Source of the DNA: Methylophaga sp.
GTDB lineage: Bacteria; Pseudomonadota; Gammaproteobacteria; Nitrosococcales; Methylophagaceae
DNA length: 64,000 bases
Direction: 5' to 3'
Assembly (NCBI GenBank): GCA_011053005.1
Contig: DRHW01000020.1
Coordinates: 62,001-126,000, forward strand
The notes beneath the pieces were generated by a model. It saw nothing but the letters and a program-made list of their open reading frames with translations. It did no database searches and had not been told where the DNA came from. Each line of letters starts with the position of its first letter. Within the stretch, counting starts at the first letter, position 1. Positions 20,764-30,213 of the stretch are shown piece by piece. A program made the position numbers and the translations under genes.

Positions 20764-21861
20764 ATGGCAAACACATCTGCTAAACCTTCCATCATTCCGG
20801 CGTTCATCGCTCTGTTTGTTTTAGCTTTCGTTGCCTATTTGATGTTTACTAATCTCAAATCTACACGTGTAGAACATGATATTAGCCCGGCAATCGAAAT
20901 TATTGACCCTCCTCCTTTGATAGTAATTAAGCCCGAAGCTAAAGCGCTCACCCCCGAACAAGAGGCAGATATATTTGTAAATAATTTGGCGACCACCGAA
21001 GAATTTATCACCATCAATGAAAATGAAGACAGATTTGTCCGTAATGATAGCGTCATTGTACTGCCAGATTTAGAATATCAAGCCACCACAAAACAAGGGT
21101 TGCTCGCTGATAAAAGTCTTAATGCAGATACCCCGATCACCTTAAATTACGTTACCCATGACAAAGTAAAAACAACGCTAGCAGAGCTTAGCGATACGAT
21201 AGAAGATCCAGCAGCACCTATTACCATCATCACTGATGATGGTACGCAAATAATTTCACCGCTTGCCGACATACTCCACCATCAAGAGCTAGAATTAAGC
21301 ACAGAAATAACCTACATCATTCAACAAAAGCACCGTGTCGATACTACGGTTGGTGAATTGAAAAATATTGATATTCCCGCAGATTTACCACTCATAGCGA
21401 CGATTACACGCGGCTCTGAAGCGGTAACGTTAAAAGATCTCACTAAATCAGGTCGCTTGCCCGATGATGCTTTATTTTATTTACACCGCGTGACAGATCG
21501 TGATGTACAAGGTTTATGGGGGATCATTCAAGCAGGCTTAATTGAAAAATTTAAACAAGGCATCGAATTAGAAGGCATCACTCGTCATAAAGATCTTATT
21601 CAAGCGATTATCCCCGGTGATGCTGATGAAAAGCTACCTTCTGGTCTAAGCTCATTTTTAGGAAAAATCCTCAAAAGCAAGGTCGATAACAGCTATATTT
21701 ATAATCTAAAAACACGAAGTATGGGTCATGATGCAAATCTTATCTTTCCCGGTCAGCAACTTATCTTAATCCATTTTCCTAAGGTTGAGCTTAAGCAGAT
21801 TTATCAGTTTTTCTCAAAACAACAGCGTCAAAATGCTGAAACCTACGCCATTACAAATTAG
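20764..21861 (+). CDS. Hypothetical membrane-anchored protein with a long acidic periplasmic region and possible C-terminal LysM-like segment
   Basis: Single N-terminal TM helix (IIPAFIALFVLAFVAYLMF), Pro-rich linker, C-terminal GLWGIIQAGLIEKF...DANLIFPGQQLILI. Confidence 0.6.
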   Translation: MANTSAKPSIIPAFIALFVLAFVAYLMFTNLKSTRVEHDISPAIEIIDPPPLIVIKPEAKALTPEQEADIFVNNLATTEEFITINENEDRFVRNDSVIVLPDLEYQATTKQGLLADKSLNADTPITLNYVTHDKVKTTLAELSDTIEDPAAPITIITDDGTQIISPLADILHHQELELSTEITYIIQQKHRVDTTVGELKNIDIPADLPLIATITRGSEAVTLKDLTKSGRLPDDALFYLHRVTDRDVQGLWGIIQAGLIEKFKQGIELEGITRHKDLIQAIIPGDADEKLPSGLSSFLGKILKSKVDNSYIYNLKTRSMGHDANLIFPGQQLILIHFPKVELKQIYQFFSKQQRQNAETYAITN

Positions 21862-22079
21862 CCTGCCTGTATCCACCATCAAGCAGTCTAAATCTAGCTA
21901 TGCTTGATTTACTATTTCTGCTGATCGTCGGACTGATTATCGTCAGTGCTTGTATTGTTGCTAGAAAAGACAACTGACAAATCACAGTATCAAATTGTTG
22001 TGTTTGTCGCTTGTCTTAGTTAGTTAACTCATAGCAATGCTGTTATCCGATTATCTCCGCAAGTTCAGATCAACATATT

Positions 22080-25000
22080 TTATCGCCGCTCAAACTTACC
22101 ATATCTCAACATCACACTAGGTAACACGAGTAAATTAAGTATTGTCGATGAAATTAAACCGCCAATAATAATACTCGCCATCGGTCCCATTACTTCTCGG
22201 CCTGGACTATCAGAATTCATAGCGATCGGTAACATTGCCAAAGACGTCACCAAAGCAGTTATTAATATAGAAGGTAGTCGCTCTTTTGCACCACGAATCG
22301 CCGTATCAATATTCCACTCCGCCCCTTCTTCTACTAAATACTGAAAATGTGACACCAACATAATGGAGTTTCGTAGCGTAATACCAAACAAAGTGACAAA
22401 CCCCACCATCGAGCCTATCGACAACACACCATTGGTAAAGAGCACTGCAATCACGCCGCCTACCAGTGAGAAAGGTAGATTTATCAGTACTAGAGATGTA
22501 TTTCGTAAGCTTTTCAGTGCAATGAATAATAATATCAATACCGCTACGCCCGCTAATGCGGAATGAACGATCAAGTCTTCGCGTGATTGCGCTTGAGCCA
22601 CCGCTGCACCGGTAAATTCAGGATAAATATCTGTTGAAAATTCAACTTCATCATGCACTCGTTGCTTAAGCTCAGCAAAAAATGAAGTCAAATCACGTCC
22701 AGCAACATTACAAGTAACCGTCTGTAATCGCTGAGCACCAGCATGCAAAATCATATAACGACCAGAAACCTGTTTAATCGTTGCGACATCTTGCAGACGC
22801 AACATTACACCGTCCGCCGTATGAATCGGCAAATCAGCTACATCAGCAGGCTTTTGGCGTTGGGCAGCGGGCAATACCACAACGACATCAAACACGCGGT
22901 TGCCCTCTCGTACTTGACCCACAACCGCCCCATCAAAAGCAGTTTGTAGTATCTGCATCACATCGATAGGCTTCAACCCCCAAAGCGCTAACTCATCGAG
23001 TTTCAAACGAATCTCTAGTTGTGGCTCACCAGCTGGCGCGCGTAACTGCACATCTTCAGCACCATCAATATCACGCATTACAGCGGCAATTTGTTGTGCC
23101 TTGCGATCCAGTTCAGCGAGGTTTTGACCATAGACATTGACTACTACAGGTGCGGTATAACCAGAAATAGTCTCATCAATACGTTCCGTTAAAAACGTAT
23201 TCACTTCAGAGTTAATGCCCGGAAACGCCTCCAACACGTCGCGGATTTCATCTAATACTGCTTGTTGAGCAGGGCCATCCATCGGCTCAAGATCAATTTC
23301 ATATTCACTATAATGCGTACCAAATGTATCAGCACCACGCTCCGCACGCCCTGCCCATTGCGATGTAGATCGTACACCTTCAATTTTTGCCACACGTTTT
23401 TCTAGTTGCCCACCGATACGTAGTGATTCTGCGATCGATGTGCCCGGCACACTTGAGGTATGAATAATGTAATGACCTTCGCGCAGTTCGGGTAAAAAGC
23501 TTCCACCCAATAGCGGCAAAATAGCTAGACCAGCACAGCAAAAGATAATCACACTGCTAAACGTTATTTTTGGAAAACGACTGACTAGCCGCAAAACTGA
23601 ACCATAAATCGGATTTAACATGCGTACTAAAGGTGGTTCTTTATCACTCAAATCACCCCAACGTGTGAGTAAGATATGACATAAAGCAGGCGTTACTGTC
23701 AGCGCTATAACTAATGATGCAAAGATTGCCAAGATATAGGCTTCGCCCAAGGGTTGAAACATACGCCCCGCAACGCCACTCAGTGTCAATAATGGAACAA
23801 ATACCAACATCACTATAAAACTGGCATAAACGACTGAACTACGCACTTCCATTGAGGCTTTAAAAACTACATCCATCGTCGATTTTGGGGCTGGTAGAGC
23901 CGCATTCTCACGCAAGCGTCGGAATATATTTTCAGTGTCAATGATCGCATCGTCAATGACCTCACCCAATGCAATCGCCAACCCTCCGAGCACCATAATA
24001 TTCAGGTTAACGCCCATTTCTAATAAGACGATAACCGCAGTAAATAACGATAACGGGATCGCGGTAATCGAAATCAATGCAGTGCGTAAATTAAACAAAA
24101 ACAACACCAGCACCAACATTACCAAACCACCGCCAAGTAGTAGGTGCTCACGAATATTTGTTAATGACGTTTCAATATAGTTCGCCGGGCGAAATAAATT
24201 GTCATGTAATGTGACGCCATCAGTCGCAAAGGCACTTTTAAATTCACCTAAAGCATCTTCAATGCCGTGTGTTACCGCTAAGGTATTGGCTTTATATTGA
24301 CCAATCACCATCAATACAACGCCAGGCTTGCCACCTATTGCCGCACCACCAATTGAAGGCGCAGGTGCGGCGATTACAGTAGCCACATCACCCAATAGAA
24401 TATTCTCATTTGCGGTATGACGTAACACGACTTTAGCCAGCTGCTCAGCGGTCATGGGTTGTCCGGATATATTGAGCATCATCCGCTGGTTACCATTTTC
24501 TATATAACCACTAGCCATAATGCCTGTAGCCAATTTTGCGGCCTCAGTCACTTCATCAATCGCGATGTCGTAACGGGCTAATTTATCGGTATCAAGCTGT
24601 ATTTGTAATTGCTTTTCCTCTCCACCGAAGACGTTAATATCCGCTACGCCTTCTACGCTCAATAATCTAGGCAATAAGGTCCAATCGACCAGCGCGCGAA
24701 GCGTCATTAAGTCTTGGCTATCCGACGTTAAACCTAATGTCATAATAGTGCCAGATGAGGACTCCAGCGGCACCATGAGTGGCGGTCCAATATTCGCTGG
24801 CATTGCGTTATTTAACCCCAACAAACGTTCTGATACCAGCTGCCGGTCTAGATAAATATCAGTGCTGTCATAAAAAGTCAGTGTAACAACGGATAATCCT
24901 GGAATAGACTGTGAACGAATGGATTCCGTGCCCACTAATCCACCCAAGCCATTTTCGATTGGCTGAGTGACTAATACTTCAACTTGCTCAGCAGTAAGCC

Positions 25001-25163
25001 CTTGTGCCTCCGTTTGAATAATGACTTGTTTAGGGGCGAATTCAGGGAAAATATCTAAACTTGAGTTTGATAACTTATAAATACCATAGGCTAAAAGTAA
25101 TATGGCTAAAGCGGTAACAACGCCACGGTATCGAATAGAAAACGCAATAATATGTGACAGCAT
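22080..25163 (-). CDS. CusA/CzcA-family (heavy metal efflux) RND transporter
   Basis: 1027 aa; RYRGVVTALAILLLAYGIY, SLDIFPEFAPKQVIIQTEAQGLTAEQVEVLVTQPIE, GEVIDDAIIDTENIFRRLRE, repeated TM blocks. Confidence 0.93.
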   Translation of the reverse strand: MLSHIIAFSIRYRGVVTALAILLLAYGIYKLSNSSLDIFPEFAPKQVIIQTEAQGLTAEQVEVLVTQPIENGLGGLVGTESIRSQSIPGLSVVTLTFYDSTDIYLDRQLVSERLLGLNNAMPANIGPPLMVPLESSSGTIMTLGLTSDSQDLMTLRALVDWTLLPRLLSVEGVADINVFGGEEKQLQIQLDTDKLARYDIAIDEVTEAAKLATGIMASGYIENGNQRMMLNISGQPMTAEQLAKVVLRHTANENILLGDVATVIAAPAPSIGGAAIGGKPGVVLMVIGQYKANTLAVTHGIEDALGEFKSAFATDGVTLHDNLFRPANYIETSLTNIREHLLLGGGLVMLVLVLFLFNLRTALISITAIPLSLFTAVIVLLEMGVNLNIMVLGGLAIALGEVIDDAIIDTENIFRRLRENAALPAPKSTMDVVFKASMEVRSSVVYASFIVMLVFVPLLTLSGVAGRMFQPLGEAYILAIFASLVIALTVTPALCHILLTRWGDLSDKEPPLVRMLNPIYGSVLRLVSRFPKITFSSVIIFCCAGLAILPLLGGSFLPELREGHYIIHTSSVPGTSIAESLRIGGQLEKRVAKIEGVRSTSQWAGRAERGADTFGTHYSEYEIDLEPMDGPAQQAVLDEIRDVLEAFPGINSEVNTFLTERIDETISGYTAPVVVNVYGQNLAELDRKAQQIAAVMRDIDGAEDVQLRAPAGEPQLEIRLKLDELALWGLKPIDVMQILQTAFDGAVVGQVREGNRVFDVVVVLPAAQRQKPADVADLPIHTADGVMLRLQDVATIKQVSGRYMILHAGAQRLQTVTCNVAGRDLTSFFAELKQRVHDEVEFSTDIYPEFTGAAVAQAQSREDLIVHSALAGVAVLILLFIALKSLRNTSLVLINLPFSLVGGVIAVLFTNGVLSIGSMVGFVTLFGITLRNSIMLVSHFQYLVEEGAEWNIDTAIRGAKERLPSILITALVTSLAMLPIAMNSDSPGREVMGPMASIIIGGLISSTILNLLVLPSVMLRYGKFERR

Positions 25164-25165
25164 GA

Positions 25166-26260
25166 TTAATCGTCATCCTCAATCTGCCACCTAAACTCTT
25201 CAGACAACAACATTTGACCACCGCGTATAACCAATGTCGAACCAGCATCAATCCCATCCGTCATAAAAACGCCGCCAGAGGCTGGCAAGCCTTTAAGTAA
25301 AGACTTACGCTGATAAAGATCTTCTTCAAGTTTTACATAGGCCCAAGCTTGACCTTCATTCCAAATAATTGCTTGATCAGGAATAAATACACCGGTTAGC
25401 GGCTTAGAACCCTGCGGTAACCAGACATCAACTCGCATACCTGTTCGCAGCTTTTTACTGGCGGTTTTAAAGAAATAGGTTTCGCTCTGAGTCATCTGAT
25501 CTGTTGGCAAAGCCGACGATACAAAATAAGCCTTCGGCGCATTTTTTCGTTTACCATTAAGTGCAACCCTAATAAAACTAACGTCCGCTGCTAAGGTTAA
25601 ATCAATGGGTAATGTCACTAATAACAAACTATCTTGTCTCGATAATAAGCGTTGCCATTCTTTTGAGTTTTCAGTCAAAATCCATGAAGCAACCACCTCA
25701 CCCCATGTCTGAGTGGCTTCATCGCGAACAGCTTGCTCGTCAAAATTAAGCCCCTGTAATCTTGCCTTTGCTGCCTGCCATTCTGCTTGGGCATAATTAA
25801 CATTTTTAGTTGCAACGCTACCTGCGCCTTTAGCCAACATTTTCAATCTAGCCAATTCTGCTGCTGCAGCTCGTTCAGTCACATTAGCAACATTCAAAGC
25901 CGCTATTGCCTGATGATGTTGCGCTCGCAATGCAAGCAATGGCCGTAAATTAACCACTGTTGCTAATGCTTTTGATTCTGGGAAAAAATTTGTTTCAACC
26001 AATACAGTGGCCTCAATACCAGCATCATCAGCCATGTCATGATCAATTCGAACCATCATTTTGCCTGCCATCATTTTTTCTGCGGCATCTGATGAATCGT
26101 CATCATCGTCTTGAACATTTTCTAGCGTCTCATTATCATTCTCGAACCAGTGTTTAACCTGTTCAAATAATGTAGCATTCGATACTGTAGGAACAATAAG
26201 TATTGCTGAAAACATCAGTAATACCCTAATCCACATACTTATTTTTCCGCGAAATTTCAT
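25166..26260 (-). CDS. RND periplasmic adaptor (membrane fusion) subunit
   Basis: Signal peptide; coiled-coil LRAQHHQAIAALNVANVTERAAAAELARL; adjacent to the RND pump. Confidence 0.75.
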   Translation of the reverse strand: MKFRGKISMWIRVLLMFSAILIVPTVSNATLFEQVKHWFENDNETLENVQDDDDDSSDAAEKMMAGKMMVRIDHDMADDAGIEATVLVETNFFPESKALATVVNLRPLLALRAQHHQAIAALNVANVTERAAAAELARLKMLAKGAGSVATKNVNYAQAEWQAAKARLQGLNFDEQAVRDEATQTWGEVVASWILTENSKEWQRLLSRQDSLLLVTLPIDLTLAADVSFIRVALNGKRKNAPKAYFVSSALPTDQMTQSETYFFKTASKKLRTGMRVDVWLPQGSKPLTGVFIPDQAIIWNEGQAWAYVKLEEDLYQRKSLLKGLPASGGVFMTDGIDAGSTLVIRGGQMLLSEEFRWQIEDDD

Positions 26261-26397
26261 GCCACGTCCATAGTTACTGTCATAAATGATGTCGTCATTA
26301 CATCATGCAAACAAGCCATGGACAAGATAATGATAAAATTAAACGTGTTTTCACTTGACACAACGCCTCGTAGAAGGTTTAATGCTCGACCTTAAAT

Positions 26398-26473
26398 GGC
26401 TCGATAGCTCAGTCGGTAGAGCAAGGGATTGAAAATCCCTGTGTCCCTGGTTCGATTCCAGGTCGAGCCACCA
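26398..26473 (+). tRNA. tRNA-Phe (anticodon GAA)
   Basis: GGCTCGATAGCTCAGTCGGTAGAGCAAGGGATTGAAAATCCCTGTGTCCCTGGTTCGATTCCAGGTCGAGCCACCA; full cloverleaf with encoded CCA. Confidence 0.98.
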
Positions 26474-26485
26474 TTAAATATCTAG

Positions 26486-26520
26486 GCCCCAGCATTGTTT
26501 CAATGTTGGGGCTTTTTTAT
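26486..26520 (+). terminator. Rho-independent terminator after tRNA-Phe
   Basis: GCCCCAGCATTG-TTT-CAATGTTGGGGC followed by T-tract. Confidence 0.9.
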
Positions 26521-26689
26521 TGGTGCGTTCATTTTGTGTCATTAGGATAGTCCCACACACAAAAACATGCTCAGAGAGCATTCATCAACTAACATTTCAA
26601 TACCTAAAACTAATTATATATTGATAGGCGATTTTTAAATTTAAGGATGTCGGCTTAACTCTGATATCAATCGAACATCTTAAATGTTA

Positions 26690-26701
26690 GTGACTAGTCA
26701 C
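26690..26701. promoter_or_regulatory. 12-bp perfect palindrome (possible operator)
   Basis: GTGACTAGTCAC in the long noncoding region upstream of the porin. Confidence 0.3.
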
Positions 26702-27032
26702 CCCTTTCAATTTAACTAAAAGCTGAGCATCTTGAATAACAAAATAACAACAAACCTTAAATTCTAATGATTATCTAAATAAATCAGTATCAAAATTGAT
26801 ACCCATAAGTTTATTTAAATTAAGAGATATCCCCAGTAAGCTTCTAATATTTATCGTCAATTCATCGCAAAACAATAATGACTGCTGACGTAGTACTTTT
26901 TTATTCACTCATCCTAATTATCTAGAAGCCCCAAATCACCCCCGTTTTTACTGGCTAAAACGCTCATCGTCAATATCGCGTGTGGTAAAAAAAATACATA
27001 TTTAGCATTTCTCCCACAAAAAAAATATTTTT

Positions 27033-27054
27033 GTTGCAAAAGTGTTGCAAAAGT
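27033..27054 (+). repeat. Perfect 11-bp tandem direct repeat in porin promoter region
   Basis: GTTGCAAAAGT GTTGCAAAAGT, read directly from sequence. Confidence 0.8.
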
Positions 27055-27137
27055 TTTCTAGATCGGGAGAATAGCTTTCAACCGAGTCTACTCCGGTTCG
27101 AGAGAATTTTAAGTAACTACTTTAAAGGTACATAAAA

Positions 27138-28286
27138 ATGACATTTAATAAAAAATTATTAGCAGGTCTAGTTGCTCTAGCAGCAGCAAGCTCAGCTCAA
27201 GCAGTAACAGTTGCTGCTAACGATGGTTGGACTTTAGGCGTAAGCGGTTCTGTAAACCAATTCGCTACATTCACTAACAACAGCAACGGCAACGACGTTT
27301 CTGAAGTACGTGACGGTCTTTTACCATCATTCTTAAGCTTTGATATGAAAGCACCAACAATGAATGGTCTTGATATCGCTGCACACATCTCTATCAGCCC
27401 ATCTACAAACGGTTCTAGCTATACTAATACTGGTGGCTTTGAACAACGTGAAGTTTACTTCACAGTTGACGGTGGTTTCGGTCAAATCTTAGCGGGTAAA
27501 GCGTTAGGTCTTTATGGTTCACACAACATCTTAACTGACCAATCATTATACGGTGTTGGTTACGGTACAAGCGGTAACGGTTCAACTACACTAGGTAGCA
27601 TTGGTTTAGGTTATGACTACGCTGCATGGCGTTCACAAATCAAGTGGACATCTAACGACATGAATGGCTTCAAATTAGCGTTGGCTGTTGTAGATAATGC
27701 TAGTGGTTCAATTGAACTTGCTGGTCAACCAACTGGTTCTATTGCAACTGGTGGTGAAGATAACAGTGCATTACGTTATGAAGCTGACTTATCTTATGCT
27801 GGTGCGTTTGACGGTGGTTCATACACTGCTTGGATTTCTGGTATGACTCAACAACATGATGACTTAGCTGATGATGCTAATGCATGGACTGTTGGTAGTA
27901 CTGTAGCAATTGCTGGTTTTGAATTGATGGGTCAATACTCACAATCTGAAGATGCTAGCGCGATTACAGCAGCAACAGTTTCTAACGTAGGTGGTGTTGC
28001 AACAGCTGTTCCAGCAACAACATCAGTTTCAACTGATTGGTCACAATACATGGTTCAAGCAGGTTACCGTTTTGCTGGTACAACATTAGTTTCTGCTAAC
28101 TATGCATCACTTTCAAATGATGGTGATAACCAAGCAGACGATACAACAGACAAAATCACTGTCGGTGTTTACCATGACGTAAACGCTAACCTTAAATTGG
28201 TTGCTGAATACACTAAAGTTGAAGACGATGCTGATGCTGGTTTAGATCAAGATATCTTCGCTCTAGGTGGTTTCGTATTCTTCTAG
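27138..28286 (+). CDS. Gram-negative porin (outer membrane general porin family)
   Basis: Signal peptide MTFNKKLLAGLVALAAASSAQA, beta-strand alternation, C-terminal ...FALGGFVFF with terminal Phe. Confidence 0.93.
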   Translation: MTFNKKLLAGLVALAAASSAQAVTVAANDGWTLGVSGSVNQFATFTNNSNGNDVSEVRDGLLPSFLSFDMKAPTMNGLDIAAHISISPSTNGSSYTNTGGFEQREVYFTVDGGFGQILAGKALGLYGSHNILTDQSLYGVGYGTSGNGSTTLGSIGLGYDYAAWRSQIKWTSNDMNGFKLALAVVDNASGSIELAGQPTGSIATGGEDNSALRYEADLSYAGAFDGGSYTAWISGMTQQHDDLADDANAWTVGSTVAIAGFELMGQYSQSEDASAITAATVSNVGGVATAVPATTSVSTDWSQYMVQAGYRFAGTTLVSANYASLSNDGDNQADDTTDKITVGVYHDVNANLKLVAEYTKVEDDADAGLDQDIFALGGFVFF

Positions 28287-28343
28287 GATACAAAACACTT
28301 AAGGTCTCAAATCATTTGATTTGATACTGGAAGAAATTAAGAA

Positions 28344-28374
28344 AGCCTCAATCTTCGGATTGGGGCTTTTTTTT
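28344..28374 (+). terminator. Rho-independent terminator after porin
   Basis: AGCCTCAATC-TTCG-GATTGGGGCT followed by a T-tract. Confidence 0.92.
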
Positions 28375-28556
28375 GCCTGTATATTTACTTAATAAAAAAT
28401 ATCAAATCAGGTTTAGCTATTGTTATACTCAAATAGATATTATGTGAGACATGTTAATGAGCTGACTTAATCAATGTTCAAATAAATATTCTTTGATACA
28501 AGGTATATTTTATTGATAAAGCCAGTCTTAAATAATCTAATTAGTACCTATATCTA

Positions 28557-29225
28557 ATGCATAACTATGAGGTTTCTATGTCATCACTCGCAATTCAAAC
28601 ACCAGTATTGATCTCCGCTATTATTCGCATCATCAATGATAATGCTGATGAAGTGACGGAGCTTGATCGCGTCATTGGTGACGGCGATCATGTGACCAAT
28701 TTACAACGCGGTTTAGCTGCTTTAGAAAAGATAAACGATGAATTATCTACACTTGAATGGTCGCCAGCTTTGATGAAAATCGGTATGACTTTGATGTCAG
28801 CGATGGGAGGCGCCTCAGGATCATTATTTGGCACATTGTTTATCAGCATGGCAAAAGCGACGAAGGATAAAACTGTAGACTTTACTCATTTTCCAGAGAT
28901 ATTTAATCAAGGTGTAGAGGCAGTGAAACAACGAGGTAAAGCAGCATTAGGCGAGAAAACAATGTTGGATACCTTGATCCCAGTGGCAAATTCATTAATG
29001 TCTGATGCTAAAAATAACATTGCTTTTGCCGAAGCGCTAAACAATACAAAAGCTGCTGCAATACAGGGTATGCAATCAACTGAAGCAATGGTGGCAACTA
29101 AAGGTCGCGCCTCTTTTCTAGGTGAACGCTCTATCGGGCATATTGATGCTGGTGCACGAACAAGTCAGTTGATGGTTTGTGCTATTGCTGATGTTTTATT
29201 GCAAGGATTAACAGCCCCAACGTAA
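28557..29225 (+). CDS. dhaL: Dihydroxyacetone kinase L subunit/domain
   Basis: ELDRVIGDGDHVTNLQRGLAAL, GGASGSLFGTLF, KGRASFLGERSIGHIDAGARTS. Confidence 0.93.
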   Translation: MHNYEVSMSSLAIQTPVLISAIIRIINDNADEVTELDRVIGDGDHVTNLQRGLAALEKINDELSTLEWSPALMKIGMTLMSAMGGASGSLFGTLFISMAKATKDKTVDFTHFPEIFNQGVEAVKQRGKAALGEKTMLDTLIPVANSLMSDAKNNIAFAEALNNTKAAAIQGMQSTEAMVATKGRASFLGERSIGHIDAGARTSQLMVCAIADVLLQGLTAPT

Positions 29226-30197
29226 ATTTGCTGTGTGTACAGGGGCATCCCAAAGTCCTATTAATTCATCGTCTAACAATGTTAAAGTCACCGAGCAGCC
29301 CGCCATATCTAAAGAGGTTGTGTAATTCCCCACTAAAGAACGAACGACATCAATACCTTTTTGTTGCCATAATGTCGCGGCTAAATCAAAAACTAAATAC
29401 AATTCCATAAGCGGAGTGGCACCAAAGCCATTCACATGAAGTAATACTTTTTGACTTTTTTGAGGCTGAAGCTCTGGATCAATCGCTTCCACTAAATGCT
29501 TCACAATTTGGTCCGCATTTTCTAGTGGCATTGTTTGTCGTCCACGTTCGCCGTGAATACCTACGCCCATTTCCATTTCATTATCAGCAATTTCAAATGT
29601 AGGTTTTCCTAGTGCTGGAACAGTACAACTGCTTAAAGCCACGCCCATTGTCGCAGTAGCTTTATTAACACGATCGCCCAATGCTTTACATTCCGCTAAG
29701 CTTGCTCCTGCCTCTGCTGCCGCGCCCACTATTTTTTCAACGATAAGTGTACCAGCAACACCTCGGCGACCTGTAGGATGATCTTTAGGTAAAGAAACAT
29801 CATCACTTACCAAAACAGTGTCGCAAGGACAACTTAACATCTCACCGGCAATTTCAAAGTTCATCACATCACCAGCATAATTTTTGACGATAAATAATAC
29901 CCCAGCACCATTTTCTACAGACTCAGCTGCTGCCATCATTTGATCGGGGCTGGGTGATGTAAATATATAGCCAGGGCAAGCTGCATCTAACATTCCGATG
30001 CCTACCAACCCCGTGTGAAGAGGTTCATGACCCGAACCGCCACCCGAAATTAATGCCACTTTAGCATTGGTACTAAGTTGTTTTCGACGAATAAAATGTG
30101 GGGTATTATTAAATTCAATGATGTCCTGATGGGCTTTAGCAAAGCCATTAAGGCTTTCTTCTAATAGACTTTCAACACTGTTTATAATTTTTTTCAT
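29208..30197 (-). CDS. dhaK: Dihydroxyacetone kinase K subunit/domain
   Basis: ALISGGGSGHEPLHTGLVGIGMLDAACPG, NYAGDVMNFEIA, GRRGVAGTLIVEKIVGAAAE, MGVGIHGERGR. Confidence 0.95.
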   Translation of the reverse strand: MKKIINSVESLLEESLNGFAKAHQDIIEFNNTPHFIRRKQLSTNAKVALISGGGSGHEPLHTGLVGIGMLDAACPGYIFTSPSPDQMMAAAESVENGAGVLFIVKNYAGDVMNFEIAGEMLSCPCDTVLVSDDVSLPKDHPTGRRGVAGTLIVEKIVGAAAEAGASLAECKALGDRVNKATATMGVALSSCTVPALGKPTFEIADNEMEMGVGIHGERGRQTMPLENADQIVKHLVEAIDPELQPQKSQKVLLHVNGFGATPLMELYLVFDLAATLWQQKGIDVVRSLVGNYTTSLDMAGCSVTLTLLDDELIGLWDAPVHTANLRWGC

Positions 30198-30213
30198 TGA
30201 ATACCTCTACACG

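Noticed and set aside
26398-26473. tRNA-Phe as integration site of a mobile element
   Set aside because: No integrase, no duplicated tRNA 3' end seen nearby; the downstream region leads into a porin.
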